Made by a program: the position numbers and the translations under genes. 64,000 nucleotides of DNA from Butyricicoccus_A sp963588905 (lineage in GTDB: Bacteria > Bacillota > Clostridia > Oscillospirales > Butyricicoccaceae), in the NCBI GenBank assembly GCA_963588905.1, contig CAVAJF010000013.1, positions 76,255 to 140,254 of the forward strand, written 5' to 3'. The notes below the pieces were generated by a model. That model was not told the origin of the DNA and searched no databases. It was given only the letters and a program-made list of their open reading frames with translations. Position 1 is the first letter of the stretch. Every line of letters begins with the position of its first letter. Shown here in pieces: positions 1-8,080 of the stretch.

Positions 1-714
1 AATGTGCTCCAGCATCAGCAGGATTTCCTTGGCTACCTGCGGTGCGGTGAGCAAGTGGAATTTGCCCGCCTCACACTCGCGGCGCAGCGGCACATCGCCC
101 TCAAACATCAAGGTGAGCAGACCGATGTAGTCCGGCTTCATGCGGGAGAATGCCTTTGCCGTGTCAATCGCGTGCTCTTTCCACAGCTCTGTGCCGCCCA
201 GACCACTGATAGCAGTGACAGACAGTTTCATACCGGCATCCTTCACCATCTGACCGGCGCGAATGATGTCTTCTACCGTCACGCCCTTATTGATATGTTT
301 GAGCACCTGCTCATTGCCGGACTCCAGACCCAAATAAATCATTTCCAATCCCAGCGAATGCAGCAGCTGCAAATCCTCCGGAGACTTGGTCAGGATGCTT
401 TTCGGAGAGCCATAGCTGGTCACGCGCTGGCATTCCGGAATTACCTTTCGGATGTGCTTGAGAATGGTCACAAGATCCTCTGTCTTGCGAATCAACGCAT
501 CGCCGTCTGCGAGAAAGACGCGCTCAATGTAGCGGTACTGTCTGCGGGCGATGTTGAAATCCTCCAAAACGTCCTCCAACTTGCGCAGATGGAAGCGTTT
601 TTCCTTGTACATATCACAGAATGTGCATTTATTATGGCTGCATCCCACCGTAACCTGTACGATCAGGCTGTAAGCCTCAGACGGCGGACGAAATACTCTG
701 CCTTCATATCTCAT
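1..714 (-). CDS. Radical SAM protein (3' end cut by window edge)
   Basis: A radical SAM enzyme whose C-terminus lies beyond the left edge. The translated N-terminus carries the iron-sulfur motif C25-x4-C30-x2-C33 in the context GCSHNKCTFC. This spacing is one residue longer than the classical CxxxCxxC and belongs to a widespread YgiQ/Elp3-like bacterial subfamily. Further on come FLADGDAL and the LGLESGNEQVL segment, both typical of the SAM-binding barrel. The start at 714 is chosen because AAAGGAGT lies just upstream and the other nearby ATG (718) runs into a stop after four codons. The substrate cannot be told from sequence. Confidence 0.85.
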   Translation of the reverse strand, partial: MRYEGRVFRPPSEAYSLIVQVTVGCSHNKCTFCDMYKEKRFHLRKLEDVLEDFNIARRQYRYIERVFLADGDALIRKTEDLVTILKHIRKVIPECQRVTSYGSPKSILTKSPEDLQLLHSLGLEMIYLGLESGNEQVLKHINKGVTVEDIIRAGQMVKDAGMKLSVTAISGLGGTELWKEHAIDTAKAFSRMKPDYIGLLTLMFEGDVPLRRECEAGKFHLLTAPQVAKEILLMLEHI

Positions 715-779
715 ACATAATGACTCCTTTCAGGGGTATTGATATAGTATAGCATATTTTTGCACGCTTTTCCAGACGC

Positions 780-808
780 AAAAACGGACGGTACCTATGT
801 ACCGTCCG
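780..808 (-). terminator. Rho-independent terminator
   Basis: Perfect 9-10 bp inverted repeat GGACGGTAC (786-794) and GTACCGTCC (799-807), followed on the minus strand by GTTTTTGCG. It lies directly after the stop codon of the acidic protein gene. Confidence 0.8.
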
Positions 809-822
809 CGGATGAGGAAATC

Positions 823-1224
823 TTATTCCTCTTCTTCTGCTGCTTCTGTCGGAGCTTTTTCAGTTTCTTCCTCTTCAGCCGGAGTTTCCTCCGCCGTTTC
901 TGTCTCCTCCGGCTCTTCCGGTGTTTCTTCGGTTTCGTCCGGCGCTTCTTCTACCGGAATTTCGGTTTCTTCCATGCTCAGCTGCTCTTCAGCTGCTGCA
1001 CCGGTCTCATTTGCGGCTTCGCAGTCCTCACAGGCTGCATTTTCTGCATTCAGATCATCCAGCTCGCTCATTGCCTTGAGTTCTGCCTCGTGGTAAACCT
1101 GTTCGCTCTTGCTGTGTTTATATGCTGCTACACCTGCGGCAACAGCACCAGCAGCAGCGCCGGCAACTGCCACGCCAATACCGATTTTCTTCTTGAGGCT
1201 GCTGTTCTTTTTCTTTGCGCACAT
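823..1224 (-). CDS. Small acidic membrane-anchored protein, unknown function
   Basis: A protein of 133 residues that I do not recognise as a known family. The start is basic (CAKKKNSSLKKK). A glycine/alanine-rich hydrophobic segment follows at residues 13-35, consistent with one membrane helix. The second half is extremely acidic and low in complexity: runs of Glu, Thr and Pro such as ETEETPEEPEETE, with CEDC in the middle. The ATG at 1224 is preferred over the TTG two codons upstream because AGAGGAAG lies 8 nt before it. It is monocistronic, with its own promoter and terminator. The low-complexity tail is probably disordered. Confidence 0.65.
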   Translation of the reverse strand: MCAKKKNSSLKKKIGIGVAVAGAAAGAVAAGVAAYKHSKSEQVYHEAELKAMSELDDLNAENAACEDCEAANETGAAAEEQLSMEETEIPVEEAPDETEETPEEPEETETAEETPAEEEETEKAPTEAAEEEE

Positions 1225-1349
1225 AATCAAATCTTCCTCTCATTGTCGCGCGGGTGTCCGCGGGGTAATTGACTCACGTTTTTTCGCCAAAATTTTGGCA
1301 CAACGGCTCACATACCATGCAGAGCAAAAACGCATTTTGAATCAGTTAT

Positions 1350-1379
1350 ATGTTACCACACAGAAATCCCATCTGTCAA
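1350..1379 (-). promoter_or_regulatory. SigA-type promoter for the acidic protein gene
   Basis: On the minus strand TTGACA (1374-1379) is separated by 18 nt from TAACAT (1350-1355), about 125 nt before the start codon. The rest of the gap 1231-1567 shows nothing else except the plus-strand promoter at 1481. Confidence 0.5.
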
Positions 1380-1480
1380 TCTCTATGTGAAAATATCCCC
1401 AATTTTTCCAATCTTATCCGCGCGTTTTCACAGCAAATACACCAATATCCGCCAGTCTATACACATTTTGGGTAAAGCGC

Positions 1481-1510
1481 TTGGCGTGATCTTTCTCTCC
1501 GTGTTATAAT
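1481..1510 (+). promoter_or_regulatory. SigA-type promoter for the exporter-like gene
   Basis: TTGGCG (1481-1486), 18 nt spacer, perfect TATAAT (1505-1510). The start codon at 1568 lies about 50 nt beyond the expected transcription start. Confidence 0.65.
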
Positions 1511-1567
1511 AACAAATACATAGTTTTTTCCATGAATGAATCTTTACTACGCTTGAAGGAGGCTGCC

Positions 1568-2491
1568 ATGAAGCATCTCAAAAAGCACATACCATTTCTC
1601 ATTGGTATGCGCACATTCAAAACCGCACTCGCCTGCGGTCTTGCCGTTTCTATGGGCTATGTCATCAACAGTCCGTACCCTCCGTTTCTCGCCATTGGCG
1701 CGTTAGGCTGTATGGAAGCGTCTATTACCGCTTCCCTCCGCTCTGCGCGAGATATGATTATCGGCAACTTAGTCGGCGCACTGCTCGCTATGATTTTCGT
1801 CATGAATTTTACCGGATATTTTGAAATCACCTGCTTTATCGGTGTGATTATCATGATTTCCGTGTGCAATCTTCTGCACATGAAGCCGACGATCACCAAT
1901 TTGGCGTGCGTCGTATTCTGCTGCTGTCTCAAGGATATTCCGGCGTCCGGCACGATTATTTACGGTCTCCTGCGCTTCCGTGAGACCGTTATCGGCACCA
2001 TCATCGCTCTTGCCGTCAACATGCTGATTCGTCCGTACAACGGCGCTGAGCGCACGAGAAAGGGAATCTTGAGTGCGCAGCAAGCTATGCTGCCGCTGCT
2101 CAAAGAGCGTGTCCTGCTCGGCAGAATTCCCGATCTGCGCGATTTGCGCAAGCACATCAACCAGCTGGACAGTTCCATCAATATTTTGCTGGATGAACGC
2201 ATGAACATTTCTCTCAAAAAATCACAGGTCGCTTATCTGCGTGGCTGTCAGCAGCTGCTGTGGAAAATGCGCGATGCTCTCATCAGTATTTGCAGCATCG
2301 ACACCACGCCAAGCCCTTCTCAAGAAAATCTCGCCCGCATGAAGAAAATCGGGCTGTCAAATGACCCGCAGGAACACACGGAAAATATCCTGACCGGCGT
2401 CTGTCACGAAGAGGACACAACGGTATTTAATTATTACTTAAATGTCTTTCTCGACTCCAACGACTACCTCAACGAGCTGATTCACATGTAA
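1568..2491 (+). CDS. FUSC/aromatic-acid-exporter-like membrane protein
   Basis: A 307-residue membrane protein. After a basic start (MKHLKKHIPFLIGMRTFKTALA) come about five to six hydrophobic helices up to roughly residue 160, then a hydrophilic helical C-terminal half of about 140 residues. The N-terminal motif GMRTFKTALACGLAV with SPYPPFLAIGA and TASLRSARDMIIGNLVGA is typical of the YgaE/ArAE (DUF939, FUSC-like) family of putative aromatic acid exporters. I chose ATG 1568 over the in-frame ATG at 1532 because AAGGAGG lies 5 nt upstream. Its substrate is unknown. It is monocistronic and convergent with gpmI. Confidence 0.7.
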   Translation: MKHLKKHIPFLIGMRTFKTALACGLAVSMGYVINSPYPPFLAIGALGCMEASITASLRSARDMIIGNLVGALLAMIFVMNFTGYFEITCFIGVIIMISVCNLLHMKPTITNLACVVFCCCLKDIPASGTIIYGLLRFRETVIGTIIALAVNMLIRPYNGAERTRKGILSAQQAMLPLLKERVLLGRIPDLRDLRKHINQLDSSINILLDERMNISLKKSQVAYLRGCQQLLWKMRDALISICSIDTTPSPSQENLARMKKIGLSNDPQEHTENILTGVCHEEDTTVFNYYLNVFLDSNDYLNELIHM

Positions 2492-2550
2492 AAAAAGCGG
2501 CAGACCGCCGTTCCCTTATGCAGAGAACACGCAGTCTGCCGTTTATTGTT
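2491..2550. terminator. Bidirectional terminator between convergent genes
   Basis: CGGCAGAC (2498-2505) pairs with GTCTGCCG (2534-2541). It is flanked by six A residues on the left and GTTTATTGTTT on the right, so it can stop transcription from both sides. Confidence 0.7.
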
Positions 2551-2564
2551 TATCTGAACAAGAT

Positions 2565-4088
2565 TTACTTCTCGATCAGAGACTCGCCGTCCATCTCTGC
2601 CGGCTTCTCCAGGCCGAGAACCTGCAGCATCGTCGGTGCAATATCTGCCAAACGACCCGGATTCAGCTTCTTGCAGTCCGGATAGCCGACAACGCAGAAC
2701 GGAACCGGATTGCAGGAATGTGCGGTGAACGGAGAAACGCCGTCCTCTTCCAGCATCTGGTCTGCATTGCCATGGTCAGCAGTAATCATTGCCACGCCGC
2801 CCATTTCCAGAATCGCATCTACCGTCTTGCCAACACAGGTATCGACTGCCTGTACGGCTTCAACAGCTGCGTCAAATACGCCGGTATGGCCGACCATGTC
2901 GCAGTTTGCGTAGTTCAGAATGATGACGTCGAACTTGCCGCTCTTAATTTCCTCAACAACCTTGTCGCAAACCTTGTATGCGCTCATCTCCGGCTGCATA
3001 TCATAGGTGGCAACCTTCGGAGAAGCAATCAGGTCACGGGACTCATTCTTATACGGAGCTTCTACGCCGCCGTTAAAGAAGAACGTAACATGCGCATACT
3101 TCTCGGTCTCTGCGATGCGCAGCTGTGTCAGGCCGTTGTCTGCGATATACTCGCCAAAGGTATTAACCAGCTGCTGCGGCTTAAATGCGACATGCACATT
3201 CGGCATGGTTGCATCGTACTGGGTCATGCAAACAAAGTATACCGGGAAGAAACCATTCTTGCGCTCAAAGCCGGTGAAGTCCGAATCAACGAACGTACGG
3301 GTGATTTCACGCGCACGGTCCGGGCGGAAGTTTGCAAAAATAATGGAATCGTTTGCCTTGATCTGGCCATCCTTCGCAGTGACAACCGGAACAATAAATT
3401 CGTCGGTAACGTCTGCATCATAAGAAGCCTGTACAGCGGCTACCGGATCATCAAAATACTCGCCCTCGCCGTATACCATAGCGGAATATGCCTTGACCAG
3501 GCGCTCAAAGCGGTTGTCACGATCCATCGCATAGTATCTGCCGTTGATGGTAGCAATCTTGCCGATGCCGATTTCATCCAGCTTTGCCTGCAGCTTCTTG
3601 ACAAAATCAATGCCGGAAGTCGGCGGAACGTCACGGCCATCCATGAAGCAGTGTACAAACACCTTGGTCAGGCCATTCTTCTTTGCCAGATCCAGCAGGC
3701 CGAAGATGTGCTCGATATGCGAGTGTACGCCGCCATCGCTGAGCAGGCCAAAGATGTGCAGAGCACTGTCATTCTTCTTGCAGTTTTCTACTGCGCCGAG
3801 GAATGCTTCGTTGTCAAAGAACGGGCCGTCCTGAATGCTCTTGGTGATACGGGTCAGTTCCTGATATACAACGCGGCCTGCGCCGATATTGGTATGGCCA
3901 ACCTCACTGTTGCCCATCTGTCCGTCCGGCAGACCAACATCCATACCGGATGCACCCAGCTGGGTGGTCGGATATTCGTTAAACAGACGGGTCAAGTTCG
4001 GATGCTTTGCAGCATGGATCGCATTGCCCATGTCGCTGTCGCGCAGACCAAAGCCGTCCATGATAATCAGAATTAACGGTTTTTTCAT
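2565..4088 (-). CDS. gpmI: 2,3-bisphosphoglycerate-independent phosphoglycerate mutase
   Basis: Interconverts 3- and 2-phosphoglycerate in glycolysis, using two Mn ions and a phosphoserine intermediate. The 507 residues match the usual length of about 510. The N-terminal alkaline-phosphatase-like fold shows the metal ligand in MDGFG (D11) and the nucleophile S61 in GNSEVGHTN. The C-terminal metal site is visible as MITADHGNADQM. The start at 4088 follows GAGG at proper spacing; the longer in-frame start at 4106 has no better site. It is the last gene of pgk-tpiA-gpmI. Confidence 0.97.
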   Translation of the reverse strand: MKKPLILIIMDGFGLRDSDMGNAIHAAKHPNLTRLFNEYPTTQLGASGMDVGLPDGQMGNSEVGHTNIGAGRVVYQELTRITKSIQDGPFFDNEAFLGAVENCKKNDSALHIFGLLSDGGVHSHIEHIFGLLDLAKKNGLTKVFVHCFMDGRDVPPTSGIDFVKKLQAKLDEIGIGKIATINGRYYAMDRDNRFERLVKAYSAMVYGEGEYFDDPVAAVQASYDADVTDEFIVPVVTAKDGQIKANDSIIFANFRPDRAREITRTFVDSDFTGFERKNGFFPVYFVCMTQYDATMPNVHVAFKPQQLVNTFGEYIADNGLTQLRIAETEKYAHVTFFFNGGVEAPYKNESRDLIASPKVATYDMQPEMSAYKVCDKVVEEIKSGKFDVIILNYANCDMVGHTGVFDAAVEAVQAVDTCVGKTVDAILEMGGVAMITADHGNADQMLEEDGVSPFTAHSCNPVPFCVVGYPDCKKLNPGRLADIAPTMLQVLGLEKPAEMDGESLIEK

Positions 4089-4201
4089 GTTGAACCTCAT
4101 TTCCAAAAAATCCTTATTTTTTCACGCTGCCTCGGAAAGGGACGGTGCCGAGCCGGTTACCCAACAGGACACCAAAAGTGCAGCAGCATGTGCCAATGGG
4201 T

Positions 4202-4251
4202 CAAAAAACAGCAGATCGGCGGACCACCAATTCGCAAAGCAGCCCGCCGAT
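4202..4251 (-). terminator. Intercistronic hairpin with T-run between tpiA and gpmI
   Basis: On the minus strand ATCGGCGG and CCGCCGAT (4244-4251 and 4215-4222) form an 8 bp stem. About 6 nt later comes TTTTTT (complement of 4203-4208). It could attenuate gpmI relative to the upstream genes or protect the tpiA end. Confidence 0.5.
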
Positions 4252-4269
4252 TCTCATCGTTCTTTATCC

Positions 4270-5058
4270 TTATTCTGCTGCCGGAGCCGGATCCTGTGCA
4301 GCTTCGATGATTGCAAAGAAGTCCGGAGCCTTCAGAGAAGCGCCGCCGATGAGGCCGCCGTCTACGTCCGGCTTGCTCAGCAGCTCAGCTGCGTTCTTTG
4401 CGTTCATAGAACCACCGTACTGGATGGTGATAGCACGTGCAGCGCGTGCGCCGTACAGCTCGCGCAGGCAGTCACGGATTGCAGAGCAAACCTCGTTTGC
4501 CTGGTCAGCAGTAGCAGTCTTGCCGGTGCCGATAGCCCAGATCGGCTCGTAAGCGATGACAACCTTCTTGATGTCGTCAACGGATACGCCCTGAACAGCG
4601 ATCTTAACCTGCTTGCGGATTACTTCGTACCATACGTCCTGCTCGCGCTCGGTCAGAGACTCGCCAACGCAAACGATCGGGCGGAAGCCTGCTTCCAGAG
4701 CAACCTTTACCTTCTTGTTTACGTTCTCGTCGGTCTCATTGAAGTACTGACGACGCTCGGAATGGCCGATGATTACGTACTTTACGCCGCACTCCTTGAG
4801 CATATCAGCGGAAACTTCACCGGTGTAAGCGCCCTTCGGCTCAAAGTGCATGTTCTCTGCACCGATAGCAATCTTGGAGCCCTTAGCAGCCTTTACAGCA
4901 GTCGGGATGTCTACGTACGGTACGCACAGTACCATCTCACACCACTTGACCTTGCTTACCATCGGCTTCAGCTCTTCGATCAGAGCCTTTGCCTGGCTCG
5001 GGGTCATGTTCATCTTCCAGTTACCAGCGATAATAGTCTTGCGATATCTGCGATTCAT
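4270..5058 (-). CDS. tpiA: Triosephosphate isomerase
   Basis: Interconverts dihydroxyacetone phosphate and glyceraldehyde-3-phosphate. The protein has 262 residues; the family is usually 250. The catalytic lysine in GNWKMN, the histidine in IIGHSERR, and the glutamate with flexible loop 6 in AYEPIWAIGTGKTA are all present, as is the phosphate-binding QYGGSM. A short Ala/Pro-rich tail (DPAPAAE) accounts for the extra length. AAGGGG precedes the ATG at 5058. Confidence 0.98.
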   Translation of the reverse strand: MNRRYRKTIIAGNWKMNMTPSQAKALIEELKPMVSKVKWCEMVLCVPYVDIPTAVKAAKGSKIAIGAENMHFEPKGAYTGEVSADMLKECGVKYVIIGHSERRQYFNETDENVNKKVKVALEAGFRPIVCVGESLTEREQDVWYEVIRKQVKIAVQGVSVDDIKKVVIAYEPIWAIGTGKTATADQANEVCSAIRDCLRELYGARAARAITIQYGGSMNAKNAAELLSKPDVDGGLIGGASLKAPDFFAIIEAAQDPAPAAE

Positions 5059-5103
5059 ATTGGTTTTCCCCTTCCTGAAAAATCCTAATTAAATATATTT
5101 CAG

Positions 5104-5128
5104 CGTTCCCCTGCCGCGCAGGGGAACG
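5104..5128 (-). other. Strong hairpin in the pgk-tpiA gap
   Basis: A 10 bp perfect stem (5104-5113 with 5119-5128) and a 5 nt loop lie 16 nt after the pgk stop. No clear T-run follows on the minus strand, so an RNA-processing or stability element is more likely than a terminator. Confidence 0.5.
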
Positions 5129-5143
5129 GACTGAACGAAATGA

Positions 5144-6349
5144 TTACTTGTCCTGGAGGCAAGCGATGCCCGGCAGAACCTTACCTTCCATAAACTCCAG
5201 AGAAGCGCCGCCGCCAGTGGAGATATGGGTCATCTTGTCTGCGTAGCCCAGCTGCTGTACTGCTGCTGCGGAGTCGCCGCCGCCGATGATGGTGATCGCA
5301 TCGGTCTTGCTCAGTGCTTCAGCGACAGCCTTGGTGCCTACTGCAAACTTCTCAAATTCAAATACGCCCATCGGGCCATTCCAGATAACGGTACCTGCGT
5401 CCTTTACTGCGTCGCAGTACAGCTCAACGGTCTTCGGACCAATGTCCAGACCCTGCCAGCCGTCCGGAATGTTGCCAGCTTCTACAACCTGGGAGTTTGC
5501 GTCAGCTGCAAATGCATCAGCGATGACAGTGTCAACCGGCAGCAGGAGCTTGACGCCCTTTGCCTTTGCCTTCTCGATCATCTCGAGTGCATAGCCCTTC
5601 CAGTCTTCCTCCAGCAGAGAGTCGCCGATCTTGCCGCCCTGTGCTGCGGAGAAGGTGTATGCCATGCCGCCGCCGATGATGATGGTGTCAGCGATTTCCA
5701 GCAGGTTGTTGATAACGCCAATCTTGGAAGATACCTTCGAGCCGCCCAGAATAGCAACCAGCGGACGCTTCGGAGCTGCCAGTGCGCCGCCAATAACCTC
5801 CAGCTCCTTCTGAATCAGGAAACCGGAAACTGCCGGCAGATAAGCAGCAACGCCTGCGGTAGAAGCATGTGCGCGGTGTACGGTACCGAATGCATCGGAT
5901 ACATAGATGCCATCAGCGCCAGCCAGATCAGCCAGTGCCTTTGCAAATGCCGGATCGTTCTTGGTCTCGCCATTGTCATAGCGCAGGTTCTCCAGCAGCA
6001 GGATCTGACCCGGCTTCAGAGCAGCAGCCTTTGCCTTTGCGTCCTCGCCTACAATGTCCTTTGCCAGAATAACATCCTTGCCCAGCAGCTCGCTCAGGCG
6101 CTTTGCAACCGGTGCCATAGACAGCTCCGGCTTCCACTCGCCCTTCGGCTTGCCCATATGGGAACATGCAATAACAGCTGCATCATGCTCCAGCAGATAC
6201 TGGATGGTCGGCAGAGCTGCACGAATGCGCTTGTCATCGGTGATGACACCGCTTCCGTCCTTTGCCATCGGGACGTTAAAATCGCAACGCAGCAGAACCT
6301 TCTTGCCTGTTACGTCGATGTCCGTGACATTCTTCTTATTGTAGTCCAT
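5144..6349 (-). CDS. pgk: Phosphoglycerate kinase
   Basis: Transfers phosphate from 1,3-bisphosphoglycerate to ADP. The 401 residues are typical of the family. Visible features are the N-terminal substrate-binding LLRCDFNVP, the basic-patch SHMGKPKG, and the C-terminal nucleotide-binding VIWNGPMGVFEFEKFA and TIIGGGDSAAAV followed by STGGGASLEFMEG. The ATG at 6349 has AAGGAGTG seven nt upstream, better than the alternative ATG at 6358. It heads pgk-tpiA-gpmI; no glyceraldehyde-3-phosphate dehydrogenase gene lies next to it, unlike the common gap-pgk-tpi order. Confidence 0.98.
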   Translation of the reverse strand: MDYNKKNVTDIDVTGKKVLLRCDFNVPMAKDGSGVITDDKRIRAALPTIQYLLEHDAAVIACSHMGKPKGEWKPELSMAPVAKRLSELLGKDVILAKDIVGEDAKAKAAALKPGQILLLENLRYDNGETKNDPAFAKALADLAGADGIYVSDAFGTVHRAHASTAGVAAYLPAVSGFLIQKELEVIGGALAAPKRPLVAILGGSKVSSKIGVINNLLEIADTIIIGGGMAYTFSAAQGGKIGDSLLEEDWKGYALEMIEKAKAKGVKLLLPVDTVIADAFAADANSQVVEAGNIPDGWQGLDIGPKTVELYCDAVKDAGTVIWNGPMGVFEFEKFAVGTKAVAEALSKTDAITIIGGGDSAAAVQQLGYADKMTHISTGGGASLEFMEGKVLPGIACLQDK

Positions 6350-6428
6350 GAATAACACTCCTTATTTTAACTGGAACAACGTTCGATAGAGAGGGAAATC
6401 GCAGGTATTATTGCGTTTCCACTGAAAA

Positions 6429-6480
6429 ATTATACCGTCTTACGGCGTACTTTTCAAGATAATTTTCTCAAAAAGTACGC
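6429..6480 (-). promoter_or_regulatory. pgk operon promoter with overlapping palindrome
   Basis: TTGAAA (6452-6457), 17 nt, TATAAT (6429-6434) on the minus strand. A 10 bp inverted repeat GCGTACTTTT/AAAAGTACGC (6445-6454 and 6471-6480) covers the -35 box. The repeat could be an operator, or a terminator arm for transcripts arriving from degV. Confidence 0.75.
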
Positions 6481-6512
6481 GATTTTACGAATTTTTCAGC
6501 AAAACCTTTCCT

Positions 6513-7400
6513 TTATGCCCGCGGTGCGCCTCGAAAAATGACGCCCAGTGCCTTCGGGCCCGTATTTGAGGTGACCATAATGCCCAGCGGACTGCGCTCA
6601 ATATCGCGGAATCCCTTTTCTCTGAGCTTATTCTCCAGTGCCTGAATCTGTTCTTCCGGCACATCGCCGTACATCACGCGCACGGTCTGATGCTCCCGAT
6701 CCACGGCATCCTGTGCCGCCAAATCTGCAAGCTTATTGGCAACCGCCTTGTCGCCGCGCACCTTACACATGACATCGACAGAGCCGTCAAATACGACGGC
6801 AATCGGCCGCAGACCCAGCGCATCGCCGACAAAAGCTGCGCCGCCGGAAATGCGTCCGCTCTTGCGCAAAATGCGCAGATTATAGATGCCGACATATGCC
6901 TTCATGCCCTTGACGAGGCTGTTCATCTCTGCGGAAATCTCCGCAAAGGATTTGCCCTCTTCGCGCATCTGTGCGCCGGTCACGGCAACTCTGCCGTATG
7001 TATACGAATAGCAGCGCGAATCAATCAGCTCAATAACCATGTCCTCGCCGTACTCGTCCTGAAACATCTCCCGCGTGATACACGCCGCCTGATAGGTACC
7101 GGAGCCGGAGCCGTTAATCAGTACGCCGATGCAGTGCGTGCAGCCCTCTTCATGCGCCTGCTTATAGAGATTCAAAAACCACTCCATGCTAACCTGCGAG
7201 GTCTGTGGGAAGCTCTCGCTCTCCTCCAGCATCTTCCAATACTCCTGCGGGCTGATTTCATAATATTCCAAAAATGTCTTGTCATCTACGGTGACATGCA
7301 GCGGCGCCACTTTGACATCCCAACGCTCTGCCTCTTCGTGGGTGATGTCCGAGGCCGAATCGGTAAAAATACAAATCTTTTCTGTTCTCTTATCTGTCAT
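6513..7400 (-). CDS. DegV family fatty-acid-binding protein
   Basis: DegV/FakB-like proteins bind a single fatty acid and, with FakA kinase, hand acyl-phosphate to phospholipid synthesis. The protein has 295 residues. The N-terminal EDD fold begins with FTDSASDIT. The ligand-proximal segment SFPQTSQVS and the GSGSGTYQAA loop are present, and RKSGRISG marks the second domain. The start at 7400 follows GGAGG about ten nt upstream. It lies 5 nt after trmL, so the two are probably cotranscribed. No FakA gene is in the window. Confidence 0.9.
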   Translation of the reverse strand: MTDKRTEKICIFTDSASDITHEEAERWDVKVAPLHVTVDDKTFLEYYEISPQEYWKMLEESESFPQTSQVSMEWFLNLYKQAHEEGCTHCIGVLINGSGSGTYQAACITREMFQDEYGEDMVIELIDSRCYSYTYGRVAVTGAQMREEGKSFAEISAEMNSLVKGMKAYVGIYNLRILRKSGRISGGAAFVGDALGLRPIAVVFDGSVDVMCKVRGDKAVANKLADLAAQDAVDREHQTVRVMYGDVPEEQIQALENKLREKGFRDIERSPLGIMVTSNTGPKALGVIFRGAPRA

Positions 7401-7405
7401 CTCTT

Positions 7406-7891
7406 TTATACCTCCGGGAACGGACCTGCACTGCACAGATCCGCGAAGTCATTCTGCCGCAGTGCTTCATATACGACAACGGCAACGCTGTTGGACAGGT
7501 TCAGGCAGCGCGCACCCTCTCGCATCGGGATGCGAATGCAGCGCTCGGGATGCTGCGCGAGCAAATGCTCCGGCAAGCCCTTGGTCTCCTTGCCAAACAG
7601 CAGATAGGCATTCGGCGGATAGGATACATCGGTGTGACGCTGCTGTCCTTTGCTGGTGGCGTAAAAATACGTGCCATTCGGGTTCTTTTCCCAAAATTCA
7701 TCGAGAGAATCATAATACCGCACATCGAGCAAATGCCAGTAATCCAATCCCGCCCGTTTGAGTTTTTTATCATCAATCGAAAAGCCCAGCGGTCCGACCA
7801 GATGCAGCGTGCAGCCAGTCACCGCGCAGGTACGCGCAATGTTTCCAGTATTCTGTGGAATTTCCGGTTCCACCAAAACGATGCCAAGCAT
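7406..7891 (-). CDS. trmL: tRNA (cytidine/uridine-34-2'-O)-methyltransferase
   Basis: A SPOUT-fold enzyme of 161 residues that 2'-O-methylates the wobble base of tRNA-Leu isoacceptors, using SAM. The knot motifs are clear: EPEIPQNTGNIARTC near the N-terminus, LLFGKETKGLP in the middle, and the SAM loop IPMREGARCLNLSNSVAVVVYE at the end. AAGGAGA precedes the ATG at 7891; longer in-frame starts reach into the promoter. It has its own promoter and is followed by degV. Confidence 0.95.
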   Translation of the reverse strand: MLGIVLVEPEIPQNTGNIARTCAVTGCTLHLVGPLGFSIDDKKLKRAGLDYWHLLDVRYYDSLDEFWEKNPNGTYFYATSKGQQRHTDVSYPPNAYLLFGKETKGLPEHLLAQHPERCIRIPMREGARCLNLSNSVAVVVYEALRQNDFADLCSAGPFPEV

Positions 7892-7943
7892 AAATTGTCT
7901 CCTTTTTCCTCTGTCGACAGCACAAAGGCTGTCATGTATACCT

Positions 7944-7972
7944 ATCATATGATATTTTGCTCGGTATTTCAA
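7944..7972 (-). promoter_or_regulatory. SigA-type promoter for trmL-degV
   Basis: TTGAAA (7967-7972), exactly 17 nt, TATGAT (7944-7949) on the minus strand, about 50 nt before the trmL start. Confidence 0.8.
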
Positions 7973-8035
7973 GAAAGTTTTGCGCAAATGGTAAAATTTC
8001 AAGCAATTTATCAACATACCCGCGATTTCCTGTAC

Positions 8036-8075
8036 AAAAAAAGAGATTCTCCGCCGCATTGGACGCAGAATCTCT
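8036..8075 (-). terminator. Terminator of the rimP-ribF operon
   Basis: AGAGATTCT (8042-8050) pairs with AGAATCTCT (8067-8075). On the minus strand seven T residues follow directly. It ends the long operon after ribF. Confidence 0.85.
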
Positions 8076-8080
8076 CTGTC

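Noticed and set aside
2718..4076. Long plus-strand ORF of 452 codons opposite gpmI
   Set aside because: It is the antisense of a complete, conserved gpmI, with Cys/Leu/Asn-rich composition and no ribosome binding site.
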